Assembly (NCBI GenBank): GCA_000017645.1
Contig: CP000781.1
Span: forward strand, 3,149,501 to 3,213,500
DNA from: Xanthobacter autotrophicus Py2
GTDB taxonomy: Bacteria > Pseudomonadota > Alphaproteobacteria > Rhizobiales > Xanthobacteraceae
Length of the DNA: 64,000 nt
Direction of reading: 5' to 3'
In this document: piece after piece, positions 22,141-30,786 of the stretch
How the letters are laid out: each line of letters starts with the position of its first letter
How positions within the stretch are numbered: position 1 is the first letter of the stretch
Notes under the pieces: generated by a model
The model's database searches: none
Told to the model about the DNA's origin: nothing
What the model saw: only the letters and a program-made list of their open reading frames with translations
Position numbers and translations under genes: made by a program

Positions 22141-23754
22141 CTACTCGGCGGCGATGCGGACGTGGGGCTGGGCGTCGCGGACGGCGGCGTCCACATGGCT
22201 CTCGAACCGTGTGAAATTCTCCCGGAACATCTCCACCAGCCGGCGCGCCGTGGCGTCGAATTCCGCCTTGTCCGCCCAGGTCTTGGAGGGATAGAGCACG
22301 TGCGGCTCGATGCCCGGCACGGAGGTTGGCACCTCGAAGCCGAAATAGGGGTCGGTGCGGAAGGAGGCGCCTTTCAGAGAGCCATCCAGCACCGCCGTAA
22401 GCAGGGTGCGCGTGACCTTGATGGGCATGCGGCGCCCGGTGCCGAACTTGCCGCCGGTCCAGCCGGTGTTCACCAGCCAGCAATCCACCTGGTGCTCGGC
22501 GATGAGGTCGCGCAGCAGATTGCCGTACACCGAGGGATGGCGCGGCATGAAGGGGGCGCCGAAGCAGGTGGAGAAGGTGGCTTCCGGGTCCTTCACCCCC
22601 TTCTCGGTGCCGGCCACCTTGGCGGTATAGCCGGACAGGAAGTGATACATGGCCTGCGCCGGGGTCAGCCGGGCGATGGGCGGCAGCACGCCGAAGGCGT
22701 CGCAGGTGAGCATCACCACGTTCTTCGGCATGCCCGCGACGCTGGTGGCGCTGGCATTGGGAATGAACGACAGGGGATAGCAGGAGCGGGTGTTCTCGGT
22801 CAGGCTGCCGTCGTCGAAGTCGGGGACGTGGGTGACCTTGTCCAGCACCACGTTCTCCAGCACCGTGCCGAAGCGGTTGGAGGCGGCGAAGATCTCCGGC
22901 TCGGCCTCGGCCGAGAGGCGGATGGTCTTGGCATAGCAGCCGCCCTCGAAATTGAAGACGCCGCTCTGGCTCCAACCGTGCTCGTCATCGCCCAGAAGGG
23001 TGCGGTTGGGATCGGCGGAGAGCGTGGTCTTGCCGGTGCCGGACAGGCCGAAGAACAGGCAGACGTCGCCCTCGGCGCCTACGTTCGCCGAGCAGTGCAT
23101 GGGCATGATGCCCTTTTTCGGCAGGATGTAGTTCAGCGCCGTGAACACCGACTTCTTCATCTCGCCCGCATAGGACGAATTGCCGATCAGCACGATGCCG
23201 CGGGTGAAGTTCACCGCGATCACCGTTTCCGAGCGGACCCCGTGGCGTTCCGGATCCGCCTTGAAGGACGGCAGGTCGATTATGGTGAGTTCCGGCACGA
23301 AGCTGTCCAGCTCCGCCTGCTCCGGCCGGCGCAGCATGGTGCGGATGAACAGCGAGTGCCAGGCGAACTCGGTATAGACGCGCACCTTGATGCGGCAGGA
23401 AGGGTCGGCGCCGCCGTAGAGGTCCTGGGCGTAGAGGGTCTTGTCCTCGGCCGCCGCGAGGAAGTCCTGGTAGAGGGTCTCGAACTGCTCCGGCGAGATG
23501 GCGCCGTTGTTGTCCCACCACACCTCGGCCTCGGTGTCGGCGTCGCGGACCACGAACTTGTCCTTGGGGCTGCGGCCGGTATGGGCGCCGGTTTCCGCCA
23601 CCAGCGCGCCGCCGGAGGACAGGCGGGCTTCCCGGTTCGCCAGGGCGTGCTCGTAGAGCGCGGGTTCCAGCAGGTTCCAATGAACCGCGGTGAGGTGTTT
23701 CAGACCGAAGCTGGCGGCGCCGCAGGCGCTGTTCCGGTGACCGGTTTCGAGCAA
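22141..23754 (-). CDS. pckA: Phosphoenolpyruvate carboxykinase (ATP)
   Basis: Gluconeogenic enzyme converting oxaloacetate and ATP to phosphoenolpyruvate. 537 residues if started at the TTG at 23754. I prefer that start because AGGAGG (complement of 23763-23768) lies 8 bases upstream and homology ([19 protein letters not shown]) begins there; the next in-frame ATG is 63 bases upstream and adds 21 unfamiliar residues. Motifs: [26 protein letters not shown]-loop [11 protein letters not shown], and LGDDEHGWS. Its neighbourhood (chvI, chvG, hprK, EIIA, HPr) is the standard one in Rhizobiales. Confidence 0.96.
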   Translation of the reverse strand: MLETGHRNSACGAASFGLKHLTAVHWNLLEPALYEHALANREARLSSGGALVAETGAHTGRSPKDKFVVRDADTEAEVWWDNNGAISPEQFETLYQDFLAAAEDKTLYAQDLYGGADPSCRIKVRVYTEFAWHSLFIRTMLRRPEQAELDSFVPELTIIDLPSFKADPERHGVRSETVIAVNFTRGIVLIGNSSYAGEMKKSVFTALNYILPKKGIMPMHCSANVGAEGDVCLFFGLSGTGKTTLSADPNRTLLGDDEHGWSQSGVFNFEGGCYAKTIRLSAEAEPEIFAASNRFGTVLENVVLDKVTHVPDFDDGSLTENTRSCYPLSFIPNASATSVAGMPKNVVMLTCDAFGVLPPIARLTPAQAMYHFLSGYTAKVAGTEKGVKDPEATFSTCFGAPFMPRHPSVYGNLLRDLIAEHQVDCWLVNTGWTGGKFGTGRRMPIKVTRTLLTAVLDGSLKGASFRTDPYFGFEVPTSVPGIEPHVLYPSKTWADKAEFDATARRLVEMFRENFTRFESHVDAAVRDAQPHVRIAAE

Positions 23755-23762
23755 GGACTCGT

Positions 23763-23768
23763 CCTCCT
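23763..23768 (-). promoter_or_regulatory. Ribosome binding site supporting a TTG start for pckA
   Basis: AGGAGG on the minus strand with 8 bases of spacing to TTG at 23752-23754. This is the only strong Shine-Dalgarno near the homologous N-terminus. Confidence 0.75.
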
Positions 23769-23999
23769 GATGTTCCCGCCGGCCTGAAGCCGGCCCCGCG
23801 CGGCGCATGAACGCCATCCTGCGTCCTTGATGATGCCGCGCCCTCTTAGCGTATAAGGAGACGTTGCCAAAAGAAACAAGGCCAAGCGTGTACCTTCACG
23901 GCGCGATCTGCCGGGATGACATCGCTCTCTAACCGATTGAAGGCATAAGCTCTGTCGTTGCGGCCATATCGTTCGGCGTTTTCCTGAAAACACCACCGT

Positions 24000-24716
24000 T
24001 CAGGCTGCCGTTCCCTGCCGCGCTTTCTGCACGAGGGCCACGAGTTCTTGCCGCACCGCAGTAAGATCGGTGACGCGTTGCGAAAACTCCAGCCGCCGGA
24101 CCAGCTCGCCGCTGGAAATCTCGCAGCCCTCCGGGTCCACCGCCACCATGCGCCACGCCCCCTCGGGCGCGCCGAGGAGCACCGTGGCATAAAGGCCGAC
24201 CGCATCCGAGTGGTCCGCATTCATGTGGGCGATGACGCCGTCGGCACCGGCCGCCAGCGCCTCGGCACCGCTCCAGTCGGTGAGGAGGGCGGCGCCCGGC
24301 ACATCCACGATGCGGCCGAACCCCTCCACCAGGTGGGCCTCGTCCACATGGATGGCGTGGAAGGCGAAGTCGGTGAAGTCCACATAGCCGGCCGCCGCCG
24401 GATGGCGGGCCAGATACCGGGTGCGCACCTCGGCTTCGGGCGCCGGCACGATGCGGCCGATGAGGCTGGCCCGTGGCGCGTTCAGTGGGTCGATGGCGCC
24501 CGCCGCCGAGATCAGCAGGGAGACCCGCGCATCGCCCGCGATGTTGCGGGTGTGCCGGGCAAGGCGGGAGATGAGCAGGGTGGGGCGGCCTTCCGGATCC
24601 GTGGCCACCGCCACCAGCGAGGCATAGGGTCCGCCCGCGGCCTCCAGCGTCGCCAGCGTGCCAAAGCGCGCTTCGCGGATAAGCCGGCAGACGGCGGTGG
24701 CGGCAGATTCGGCCAT
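24000..24716 (-). CDS. HugZ-like protein (PNPOx-type split barrel plus DUF2470)
   Basis: 238 residues from the ATG at 24716. The N-terminal part (about 5-140) is a pyridoxamine-5'-phosphate-oxidase-like split barrel (FGTLATLEAAGGPYASLVAVATD, PTLLISRLARHTRNI). The C-terminal part (about 155-235) is a DUF2470 domain (GVIAHMNADHSDAV). This pairing is typical of HugZ/HutZ-like heme-utilisation proteins, but other members have unknown function and no heme genes sit nearby. Divergent from chvI. Confidence 0.85.
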   Translation of the reverse strand: MAESAATAVCRLIREARFGTLATLEAAGGPYASLVAVATDPEGRPTLLISRLARHTRNIAGDARVSLLISAAGAIDPLNAPRASLIGRIVPAPEAEVRTRYLARHPAAAGYVDFTDFAFHAIHVDEAHLVEGFGRIVDVPGAALLTDWSGAEALAAGADGVIAHMNADHSDAVGLYATVLLGAPEGAWRMVAVDPEGCEISSGELVRRLEFSQRVTDLTAVRQELVALVQKARQGTAA

Positions 24717-24987
24717 GAAACCATGCTCCCTTCGAACCGGCGCAGGATGATGCGGGCGCCCCACCCTGCGCAAGCGCCACCGCTGCCATAATGTGACGCA
24801 AGGGTAATTAGACGAGCGGCGCCTGACGGGCGGTGTTTGACAGGTGACGTTTGGCGTCGGTGGAGAATCCCGCTATTTTGCGGCAGTCGACTCTTGTGTG
24901 TCACATTTCGGCCACGCGAACGGGGTTCACCCCTCGCGCAAGGCCGCAGTTGAGGCCGCTGTACCCAGACGGCTGAAAAGAGGTGTC

Positions 24988-25686
24988 ATGCCCACCATCG
25001 CCCTCGTCGACGACGACCGCAACATTCTGACCTCGGTTTCCATCGCGCTGGAGGCGGAAGGCTATCGCATCGACACCTACACCGATGGCGCCTCGGCCCT
25101 GGACGGATTCAAGACCAACCCGCCGGACCTCGCCATCCTCGACATCAAGATGCCGCGCATGGACGGCATGGAGCTGCTGCGCCGCCTGCGCCAGAAGACC
25201 GACATGCCGGTGATCTTCCTCACCTCCAAGGATGAGGAGATCGACGAATTGTTCGGCCTCAAGATGGGCGCCGACGACTTCATCAAGAAGCCGTTCTCCC
25301 AGCGCCTGCTGGTGGAGCGGGTGAAGGCCGTGCTGCGCCGGGTGGGCGCCAAGGACGGTGCCGCTCCGCGCGAGACCGACAGCGCCAAGGTGCTGGAGCG
25401 TGGCAACCTGCGCATGGATCCCGAGCGCCACACCTGCACCTGGAAGGGTGAGCCGGTGACCCTCACCGTCACCGAGTTCCTCATCCTGCAGGCGCTGGCC
25501 CAGCGTCCCGGCGTGGTCAAGAGCCGCAACGCCCTGATGGACGCGGCCTATGATGATCAGGTCTATGTGGACGACCGCACCATCGACAGCCACATCAAGC
25601 GCCTGCGCAAGAAGTTCAAGTCGGTGGACGACAGCTTCGAGATGATCGAGACCCTGTACGGCGTCGGCTACCGGTTCAAGGAGTGA
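24988..25686 (+). CDS. chvI: Response regulator ChvI
   Basis: OmpR-family response regulator of the ChvG-ChvI (ExoS-ChvI) system, which in rhizobia and Agrobacterium controls envelope, exopolysaccharide and acid-response genes. 232 residues. Receiver domain about 1-120 with acidic pair DDD, phospho-acceptor Asp in LAILDIKMP, Thr/Ser in FLTSKD and Lys in IKKPFS. Winged-helix DNA-binding domain from about 135 ([33 protein letters not shown]). The start at 24988 has AAAAGAGG just upstream; the frame continues further up without similarity. chvG follows 34 bases downstream. Confidence 0.96.
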   Translation: MPTIALVDDDRNILTSVSIALEAEGYRIDTYTDGASALDGFKTNPPDLAILDIKMPRMDGMELLRRLRQKTDMPVIFLTSKDEEIDELFGLKMGADDFIKKPFSQRLLVERVKAVLRRVGAKDGAAPRETDSAKVLERGNLRMDPERHTCTWKGEPVTLTVTEFLILQALAQRPGVVKSRNALMDAAYDDQVYVDDRTIDSHIKRLRKKFKSVDDSFEMIETLYGVGYRFKE

Positions 25687-25720
25687 GCACCACGGCACCG
25701 CGCCGGGGGCTCTGGACGAC

Positions 25721-27529
25721 ATGACGGCGCACACCGACGAGGCCAGGGCCGACGAGATGGCTCCGGGCGGACCCGGGGCCTCCGGCGGCCGGGCCGAACG
25801 GGGGCGCGAGCCGCGTGGCGGCGTCATCGCGTGGCTGAAGCGCGTGCGCCGCTTCGTGGCTTTCAAGGGCTTCTCCTCTCTCACCCGGCGCATCGTGCTG
25901 CTCAACCTCGCCGGGCTGTGCGCCCTGGTGTCGGGCATCCTCTACCTGTCGGAATTCCGCTCCGGCCTTATCGACGCGCGCATTCAGAGCCTTCTGGTGC
26001 AGGGCGAGATCATCGCTGCCGCCATCGCCTCGTCGGCGCAGGTGGAGACCAATGCCATCACGCTCGATCCCGAGCGACTGCTGGAATTGCAGGCGGGCGA
26101 GAGCTACGGCCCCGACGACGGCTTCGCGCCGCTGGAATTCCCCATCAATCCCGAGCGCGTCGCCCCGGTGCTGCGGCGCCTGGTGGGCCCGACCCGCACC
26201 CGTGCCCGCATCTATGACCGCGAAGGCCAGCTCTTGCTGGATTCCCGCTCGCTCTATTCGCGCGGCGAGATCCTGCGCTACGACCTGCCGTCCCCCAACG
26301 AGCCCAAGCCCGGCGTGCTGGAACGAGCCTGGCAGGCGGTGCAGCTGTGGCTCGGCCGCGGCGACCTGCCGCTCTACAAGGAGTTCGGCCCGCAGGCCGG
26401 CAAGAATTACCCCGAGGTCGCCTCGGCCGCGCTGGGCGCCAAGGCCAGCGAGGTGCGTGTGGATGAGCGCGGGCAGGTGGTGGTCTCCGTCGCCGTGCCG
26501 GTCCAGCGCTTCCGCGCCATCCTCGGCGTGCTGCTGTTGTCCACCCAGAGCGGCGAGATCGACGCGGCGGTGAAGGCGGAGCGCTTCGTCATCGTCCGCG
26601 TGTTCCTGGTGGCGGCGGTGGTGATGGTGCTGCTCTCGGTGCTGCTCGCCGGCACCATCGCCGATCCGGTGCGCAAGCTCGCGGCGGCGGCCGAACGGGT
26701 GCGCCGGCGCATCAAGTCGCGGGTGGAGATCCCTGATTTTACCGCCCGCTCCGACGAGATCGGCCATCTCTCCGGCGCCCTGCGTGACATGACCGGCGCC
26801 CTCTACAACCGCATTGAGGCCATCGAGAGCTTCGCTGCGGACGTGGCGCACGAGCTGAAGAACCCGCTCACCTCCCTGCGCAGCGCGGTGGAGACGCTGC
26901 CGCTCGCCAAGACCGACACCTCGCGCAACCGCCTGATGGAGGTGATCCAGCACGATGTGAAGCGGCTCGACCGCCTCATCTCCGACATCTCCGACGCCAG
27001 CCGGCTCGATGCCGAGCTGCAGCGGCAGGAGGCGGTGAACGTCGATCTCAAGCAATTGCTGGAGATGGTGGTGGGCCTCGCCCAGGACGTGCGCAAGGAC
27101 GACGGCGTCCGCGTCTCCCTCAGCTTTGAGCGGGTGCACGGCGCGCCCGCCGATTTCCTGGTCGCGGGCCATGCCTCGCGGCTGGGACAGGTTGTGGATA
27201 ACCTGGTCTCCAACGCCCGTTCGTTCTCGCCCAACGGCGGATCGGTGCGCGTCACCTGCCGCCGCCTGAAGGATGGCGCCGAGATCGTGGTGGACGACGA
27301 CGGCCCCGGCATTCGCCCCGATGCCCTCGCGCGCATCTTCGAGCGCTTCTATACCGACCGGCCGCACCAGGGGTTCGGGCAGAATTCCGGGCTCGGCCTC
27401 TCCATCTCGCGGCAGATCGTGGAGGCCCATGGCGGCACCATCTGGGCCGAGAACCGCATGGCGACCGCCCCCGACCGCAGTTCGCAGGTGGCCGGCGCCC
27501 GCTTCGTCGTGCGCCTGCCGACGGCCTGA
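25721..27529 (+). CDS. chvG: Sensor histidine kinase ChvG
   Basis: Membrane sensor kinase partner of ChvI. 602 residues: cytoplasmic N-terminus, helix near 58-78 (IVLLNLAGLCALVSGILYL), periplasmic sensor domain, second helix near 290-312 (VFLVAAVVMVLLSVLLAG), HAMP, H-box with phospho-acceptor His in VAHELKNPLTSLRSAVE, then an ATPase domain with N-box (VVDNLVSNA), DDDGPGI and GLGLSISRQIVEAHGG. The N-terminal cytoplasmic stretch is Gly/Arg-rich. In relatives the periplasmic protein ExoR inhibits this kinase; no exoR is in the window. Confidence 0.95.
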   Translation: MTAHTDEARADEMAPGGPGASGGRAERGREPRGGVIAWLKRVRRFVAFKGFSSLTRRIVLLNLAGLCALVSGILYLSEFRSGLIDARIQSLLVQGEIIAAAIASSAQVETNAITLDPERLLELQAGESYGPDDGFAPLEFPINPERVAPVLRRLVGPTRTRARIYDREGQLLLDSRSLYSRGEILRYDLPSPNEPKPGVLERAWQAVQLWLGRGDLPLYKEFGPQAGKNYPEVASAALGAKASEVRVDERGQVVVSVAVPVQRFRAILGVLLLSTQSGEIDAAVKAERFVIVRVFLVAAVVMVLLSVLLAGTIADPVRKLAAAAERVRRRIKSRVEIPDFTARSDEIGHLSGALRDMTGALYNRIEAIESFAADVAHELKNPLTSLRSAVETLPLAKTDTSRNRLMEVIQHDVKRLDRLISDISDASRLDAELQRQEAVNVDLKQLLEMVVGLAQDVRKDDGVRVSLSFERVHGAPADFLVAGHASRLGQVVDNLVSNARSFSPNGGSVRVTCRRLKDGAEIVVDDDGPGIRPDALARIFERFYTDRPHQGFGQNSGLGLSISRQIVEAHGGTIWAENRMATAPDRSSQVAGARFVVRLPTA

Positions 27530-27532
27530 GCC

Positions 27533-27982
27533 GTGAGCGCACCGGCCAGCATCCACGCCAGCTGCATCGCCATCGGCGACCTCGGGGTGCTGATCCGTGG
27601 CCCGTCCGGCTCGGGCAAGTCGAGCCTCGCGCTGCAGCTTGTCCTCGACGCGCCGCGCATCCTGCCGCCCGCCGAACTGGTGGCCGACGACCGGGTGCTG
27701 CTGTCGCCGGAGGAGGGCGTTCTGGTGGCGCGGCCGGTGCCCGAGCTTGCCGGTTTGATCGAGATGCGGGGCCTCGGCATCCGCCGGCTACCCTATCGTC
27801 CGTTGGTCGCAGTGCGGCATGTGGTCGATCTTGCGGCACCCGACGCAGCCCGGATGCCGGCCATCGAGGCCCGGCGGATTGTCATCCAAGGTGTTGAAAT
27901 GCAACGTATTCCCTTGGGTGAGTGGGGTCAGGCGCCATTGGTTCTCGCTTGCATTATCGGAACGCGTGACCACGATGATTAA
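27533..27982 (+). CDS. hprK: HPr kinase/phosphorylase, short alphaproteobacterial form
   Basis: 149 residues from a GTG start 4 bases after chvG. Only the C-terminal kinase domain of the family is present, as is usual in alphaproteobacteria. P-loop GPSGSGKSSLALQLV and the signature EMRGLGIRRLPY are visible. It phosphorylates a serine of HPr and so links the PTS-like phosphorelay to carbon and nitrogen state and, in rhizobia, to ChvG/ChvI. The EIIA and HPr genes follow. Confidence 0.93.
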   Translation: MSAPASIHASCIAIGDLGVLIRGPSGSGKSSLALQLVLDAPRILPPAELVADDRVLLSPEEGVLVARPVPELAGLIEMRGLGIRRLPYRPLVAVRHVVDLAAPDAARMPAIEARRIVIQGVEMQRIPLGEWGQAPLVLACIIGTRDHDD

Positions 27983-28090
27983 ATGTGCTTTTGTGCGTTG
28001 CACCCCTTGCGTAATTTTTGAGCCGATCTGAATATGGCCGTCCCGCAGCGCGGGAGGCCTTCATCCAAGGGTGGTGAAGGCGGAGGAAGC

Positions 28091-28492
28091 ATGATCGGTC
28101 TCGTCCTCGTCACACATGGCCGCCTTGCCGACGAATTCTGCTCCGCCCTGGAGCACGTCATGGGTCCGCAGACCCAGATGGCCACCGTTACCATTGGTCC
28201 CGAGGACGATATGGAGCGGCGGCGGCAGGACATCATCGAAGCCGTGGACCGGGTGCGCACCGGCGATGGGGTGGTGATCCTCACCGACATGTTCGGCGGC
28301 ACCCCCTCCAATCTCGCCATCTCGGTGATGAACACGCCGGACGTGGAAGTGGTGGCGGGCATCAACCTGCCCATGCTGGTGAAGCTCGCCAAGGTGCGGG
28401 GAGAGATGCCGCTGGAACAGGCCGTCGACGTGGCGCAGGAAGCCGGTAGGAAATACATCAATGTCGCAAGCCGTGTCCTCTCCGGTAAATGA
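28091..28492 (+). CDS. PTS mannose-type EIIA component
   Basis: 133 residues. Fold of the EIIA-Man family with phospho-acceptor His in VLVTHGRLADEF (residue 9) and the ILTDMFGGTPSNLA stretch. There are no sugar-transporting EIIB/C/D genes around, so it is a regulatory PTS component, as in other Rhizobiales. The start at 28091 has AGGAAG upstream. Its 3' end overlaps the HPr gene by 32 bases in another frame. Confidence 0.94.
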   Translation: MIGLVLVTHGRLADEFCSALEHVMGPQTQMATVTIGPEDDMERRRQDIIEAVDRVRTGDGVVILTDMFGGTPSNLAISVMNTPDVEVVAGINLPMLVKLAKVRGEMPLEQAVDVAQEAGRKYINVASRVLSGK

Positions 28493-28853
28493 CGCCTTCG
28501 TCCCGCGGGCGGACGCGGACGAGGCGGACCTGCACGACGTTGAGTCGCCCGAGGTGGCGTGCGGTCGCCCCATCGCCCCAGAGGCCCTGGTGCGCGCCCT
28601 GCCGATCGTGAACAAGCGCGGCCTGCACGCCCGGGCCTCCGCCAAGTTCGTGCAGACCGTGGAGCGGTTCGACGCTTACGTGACCGTATGTCGCAACGGC
28701 GAGGCGGTCGGCGGCAATTCCATCATGGGCCTGATGATGCTGGCCGCCGGCCCCGGCACCAGCGTGACCGTGACCGCCACCGGCAACGAGGCGGCAGCGG
28801 TGCTCGAGGCTCTCGATACCCTGGTGGCTGACCGCTTCGGCGAGGAAGAGTAA
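28461..28853 (+). CDS. ptsH: Phosphocarrier protein HPr
   Basis: 130 residues; HPr proper covers about 43-128. Phospho-acceptor His in RGLHARASAKF and the regulatory Ser in GNSIMGLMML that HprK modifies are both present. The extra acidic 40-residue N-terminal region is unusual for HPr (about 88 residues); a later start is possible, but the ATG at 28461 lies inside the EIIA gene, giving translational coupling. With hprK and EIIA it forms a PTS-like signalling chain. Confidence 0.93.
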   Translation: MSQAVSSPVNDAFVPRADADEADLHDVESPEVACGRPIAPEALVRALPIVNKRGLHARASAKFVQTVERFDAYVTVCRNGEAVGGNSIMGLMMLAAGPGTSVTVTATGNEAAAVLEALDTLVADRFGEEE

Positions 28854-29045
28854 CGCCGCACCCGGCCGGCATCGCCTCGCTGGCTGCCATAGGCGCCGCG
28901 GCCTTGCTTTCCGGTGCTCCGCCTGGCCCTCCGTTTACCTCAATCTCAAGTCCCTCTGGCCGGTGACCGATTGGTTGCCTATTTCTTAATATCGATCGCT
29001 CGCGCGCTGGGCGCGGGGATCCGGGACGGGCCTTCCCCCCGTATC

Positions 29046-30530
29046 ATGGCCATGTTGGAGCCGACGAGCCATCAGCCGGATACCCGGCCGGCGCCCAGGG
29101 GCGCACGGTGGAGCCTCGGGCTGTCCACCAAGCTCCTCGCCTTGACCGTCGCCGTGGTGGCCATGGCCGAGATTGCGGTGCTGGTGCCCACCATCGCCAA
29201 TTATCGCATCGCCTGGCTCTCCGACCGGCTGGCGGCGGCCCGCACCGCCGCTCTCGTGCTCGATGCCGCCCCGCAGGAGGGCATCTCCCCCGACCTCACC
29301 CGCCAGCTGCTGGAAAGCGTCGGCGCCAAGGTGATCGTGGTGAAGCGCGAGGACACCCGCCGCCTCCTCGCCGCCTCCGACATGCCGCCCATGGCCAATG
29401 TCCACATCGACATGCGCGAGACCACCCTGTGGACCGCGGTGCGCGACGCCTTCGACACGCTCACCGCCCCGGACGGACGCATCCTGCGCGTGGTGGGCGA
29501 TCCGCCGCGCGGCGCGGATTTCATCGAGATCGTGCTCAGCGGCACGCCCCTGCGCGCGGCGCTGCTGCGCTTCGCCGCCACCGTGCTGCTGGTGTCGCTG
29601 GCGGTGGCGGTGGCGGCGGGCGTGCTGGTCTATTTGAGCCTCAACTGGCTGTTCGTGCGGCCCATGCGGCGGCTCACCGAGCGCATTTCCGCGTTCCGGG
29701 AGAACCCGGAGGATGCCTCCCGCATCATCGTGCCCTCCGGCCGCTCCGACGAGATCGGCACCGCCGAGGAGGCGCTGGAGGAGATGCAGCGCGAGCTGTC
29801 CCAGACGCTGCACCAGAAGAGCCACCTGGCCGCCCTCGGCCTCGCGGTCTCAAAGATCAACCACGATCTGCGCAACCTTTTGTCGTCTGCGCAGCTGCTC
29901 TCAGACCGTCTCGCCACCGTGCCGGACCCCACCGTGCAGCGCTTCGCGCCGAAGCTGCTGGCGGCTCTCGACCGCGCCATCACCTATTGCGAGCAGACCC
30001 TTTCCTACGGCCGCGCCAAGGAGCCGCTGCCCGAGCGGCGCGACGTGGCGCTTGCCCACCTCTTCGACGAGGTGCGCGAGACGCTCGGCCTGCAAAGCGG
30101 CTCGGGGATCGGCTGGGTGGTGGATATCGAGCGGGGCCTCGTGGCCGATGCGGACCCGGACCAGCTGTTCCGCGTGATCCTGAACATCGCCCGCAACGCC
30201 GTGCAGGCGCTGGAGGTGCGCGCGCCGGTGGATCCCGAGCGCGACCAGATCCGCATCAAGGCCCGGCGCAAGGGCGCTGTGGTGGAAATCGAGATGGGCG
30301 ACACCGGGCCGGGCATTCCGGCGGCGCGGCGCGAGCATCTGTTCGAGGCGTTCGTGTCCTCGGCGCGGCGCGGCGGCACCGGGCTTGGCCTGCCCATCGC
30401 CGATGAACTGGTGCGGGCCCACGGCGGGGAGATCCGCCTTCTGGACACCCAGGTGGGCACCACCTTCCGCATCACCATTCCCGACCAGCCGGAAAGCCGC
30501 CACCACCGGCGCGAGCGCATCCGCGCCTGA
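29046..30530 (+). CDS. Sensor histidine kinase
   Basis: 494 residues from the ATG at 29046 (alternative ATG at 29052; the frame extends upstream to 28914 without similarity). Helix near 30-50 (LLALTVAVVAMAEIAVLVP), extracytoplasmic sensor region, second helix near 178-200, HAMP segment, then a phospho-acceptor His in KINHDLRNLLSSAQLL and an ATPase domain with NIARNAVQAL, DTGPGIP and GGTGLGLPIADELVRAHGG. No response regulator adjoins it, so it is an orphan kinase. It is related to kinases found beside hprK/ptsH in other Rhizobiales. Signal unknown. Confidence 0.9.
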   Translation: MAMLEPTSHQPDTRPAPRGARWSLGLSTKLLALTVAVVAMAEIAVLVPTIANYRIAWLSDRLAAARTAALVLDAAPQEGISPDLTRQLLESVGAKVIVVKREDTRRLLAASDMPPMANVHIDMRETTLWTAVRDAFDTLTAPDGRILRVVGDPPRGADFIEIVLSGTPLRAALLRFAATVLLVSLAVAVAAGVLVYLSLNWLFVRPMRRLTERISAFRENPEDASRIIVPSGRSDEIGTAEEALEEMQRELSQTLHQKSHLAALGLAVSKINHDLRNLLSSAQLLSDRLATVPDPTVQRFAPKLLAALDRAITYCEQTLSYGRAKEPLPERRDVALAHLFDEVRETLGLQSGSGIGWVVDIERGLVADADPDQLFRVILNIARNAVQALEVRAPVDPERDQIRIKARRKGAVVEIEMGDTGPGIPAARREHLFEAFVSSARRGGTGLGLPIADELVRAHGGEIRLLDTQVGTTFRITIPDQPESRHHRRERIRA

Positions 30531-30709
30531 GGTTTCGGCGTACCGCATAGTTTTCCACATGGGAGACGGAGCGCGCCATTTTTCTCAAGCCTTCGGTCTT
30601 GCGTGGTCCGCAGGAAGGGTGTAGCTCACGGGTCCTCGCGGCGCTCCAACGCCGCGACGCCCCGGAAGGGCTTCCCTTCCAGGCCGGTTCCCACCGGTTT
30701 CGGGCACAG

Positions 30710-30786
30710 GCGCCGGTAGCTCAGCTGGATAGAGCACCAGACTACGAATCTGGGGGTCGGGAGTTCGAATCTTCCCCGGCGCGCCA
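30710..30786 (+). tRNA. tRNA-Arg (anticodon ACG)
   Basis: 77 bases with encoded CCA. The acceptor stem GCGCCGG / CCGGCGC pairs fully, the D arm has AGCTCAGC..GAGC, the anticodon stem is CCAGA / TCTGG around CTACGAA, and the T arm contains GTTCGAATC. The 3' half is the left boundary of the integrated element: the recombinase gene on the opposite strand ends inside it. Confidence 0.97.

Noticed and set aside
30742..30786. C-terminal end of the recombinase as a real domain.
   Set aside because: The last 14 residues (WRAGEDSNSRPPDS) are just the antisense translation of the tRNA 3' half and should not be used for homology.
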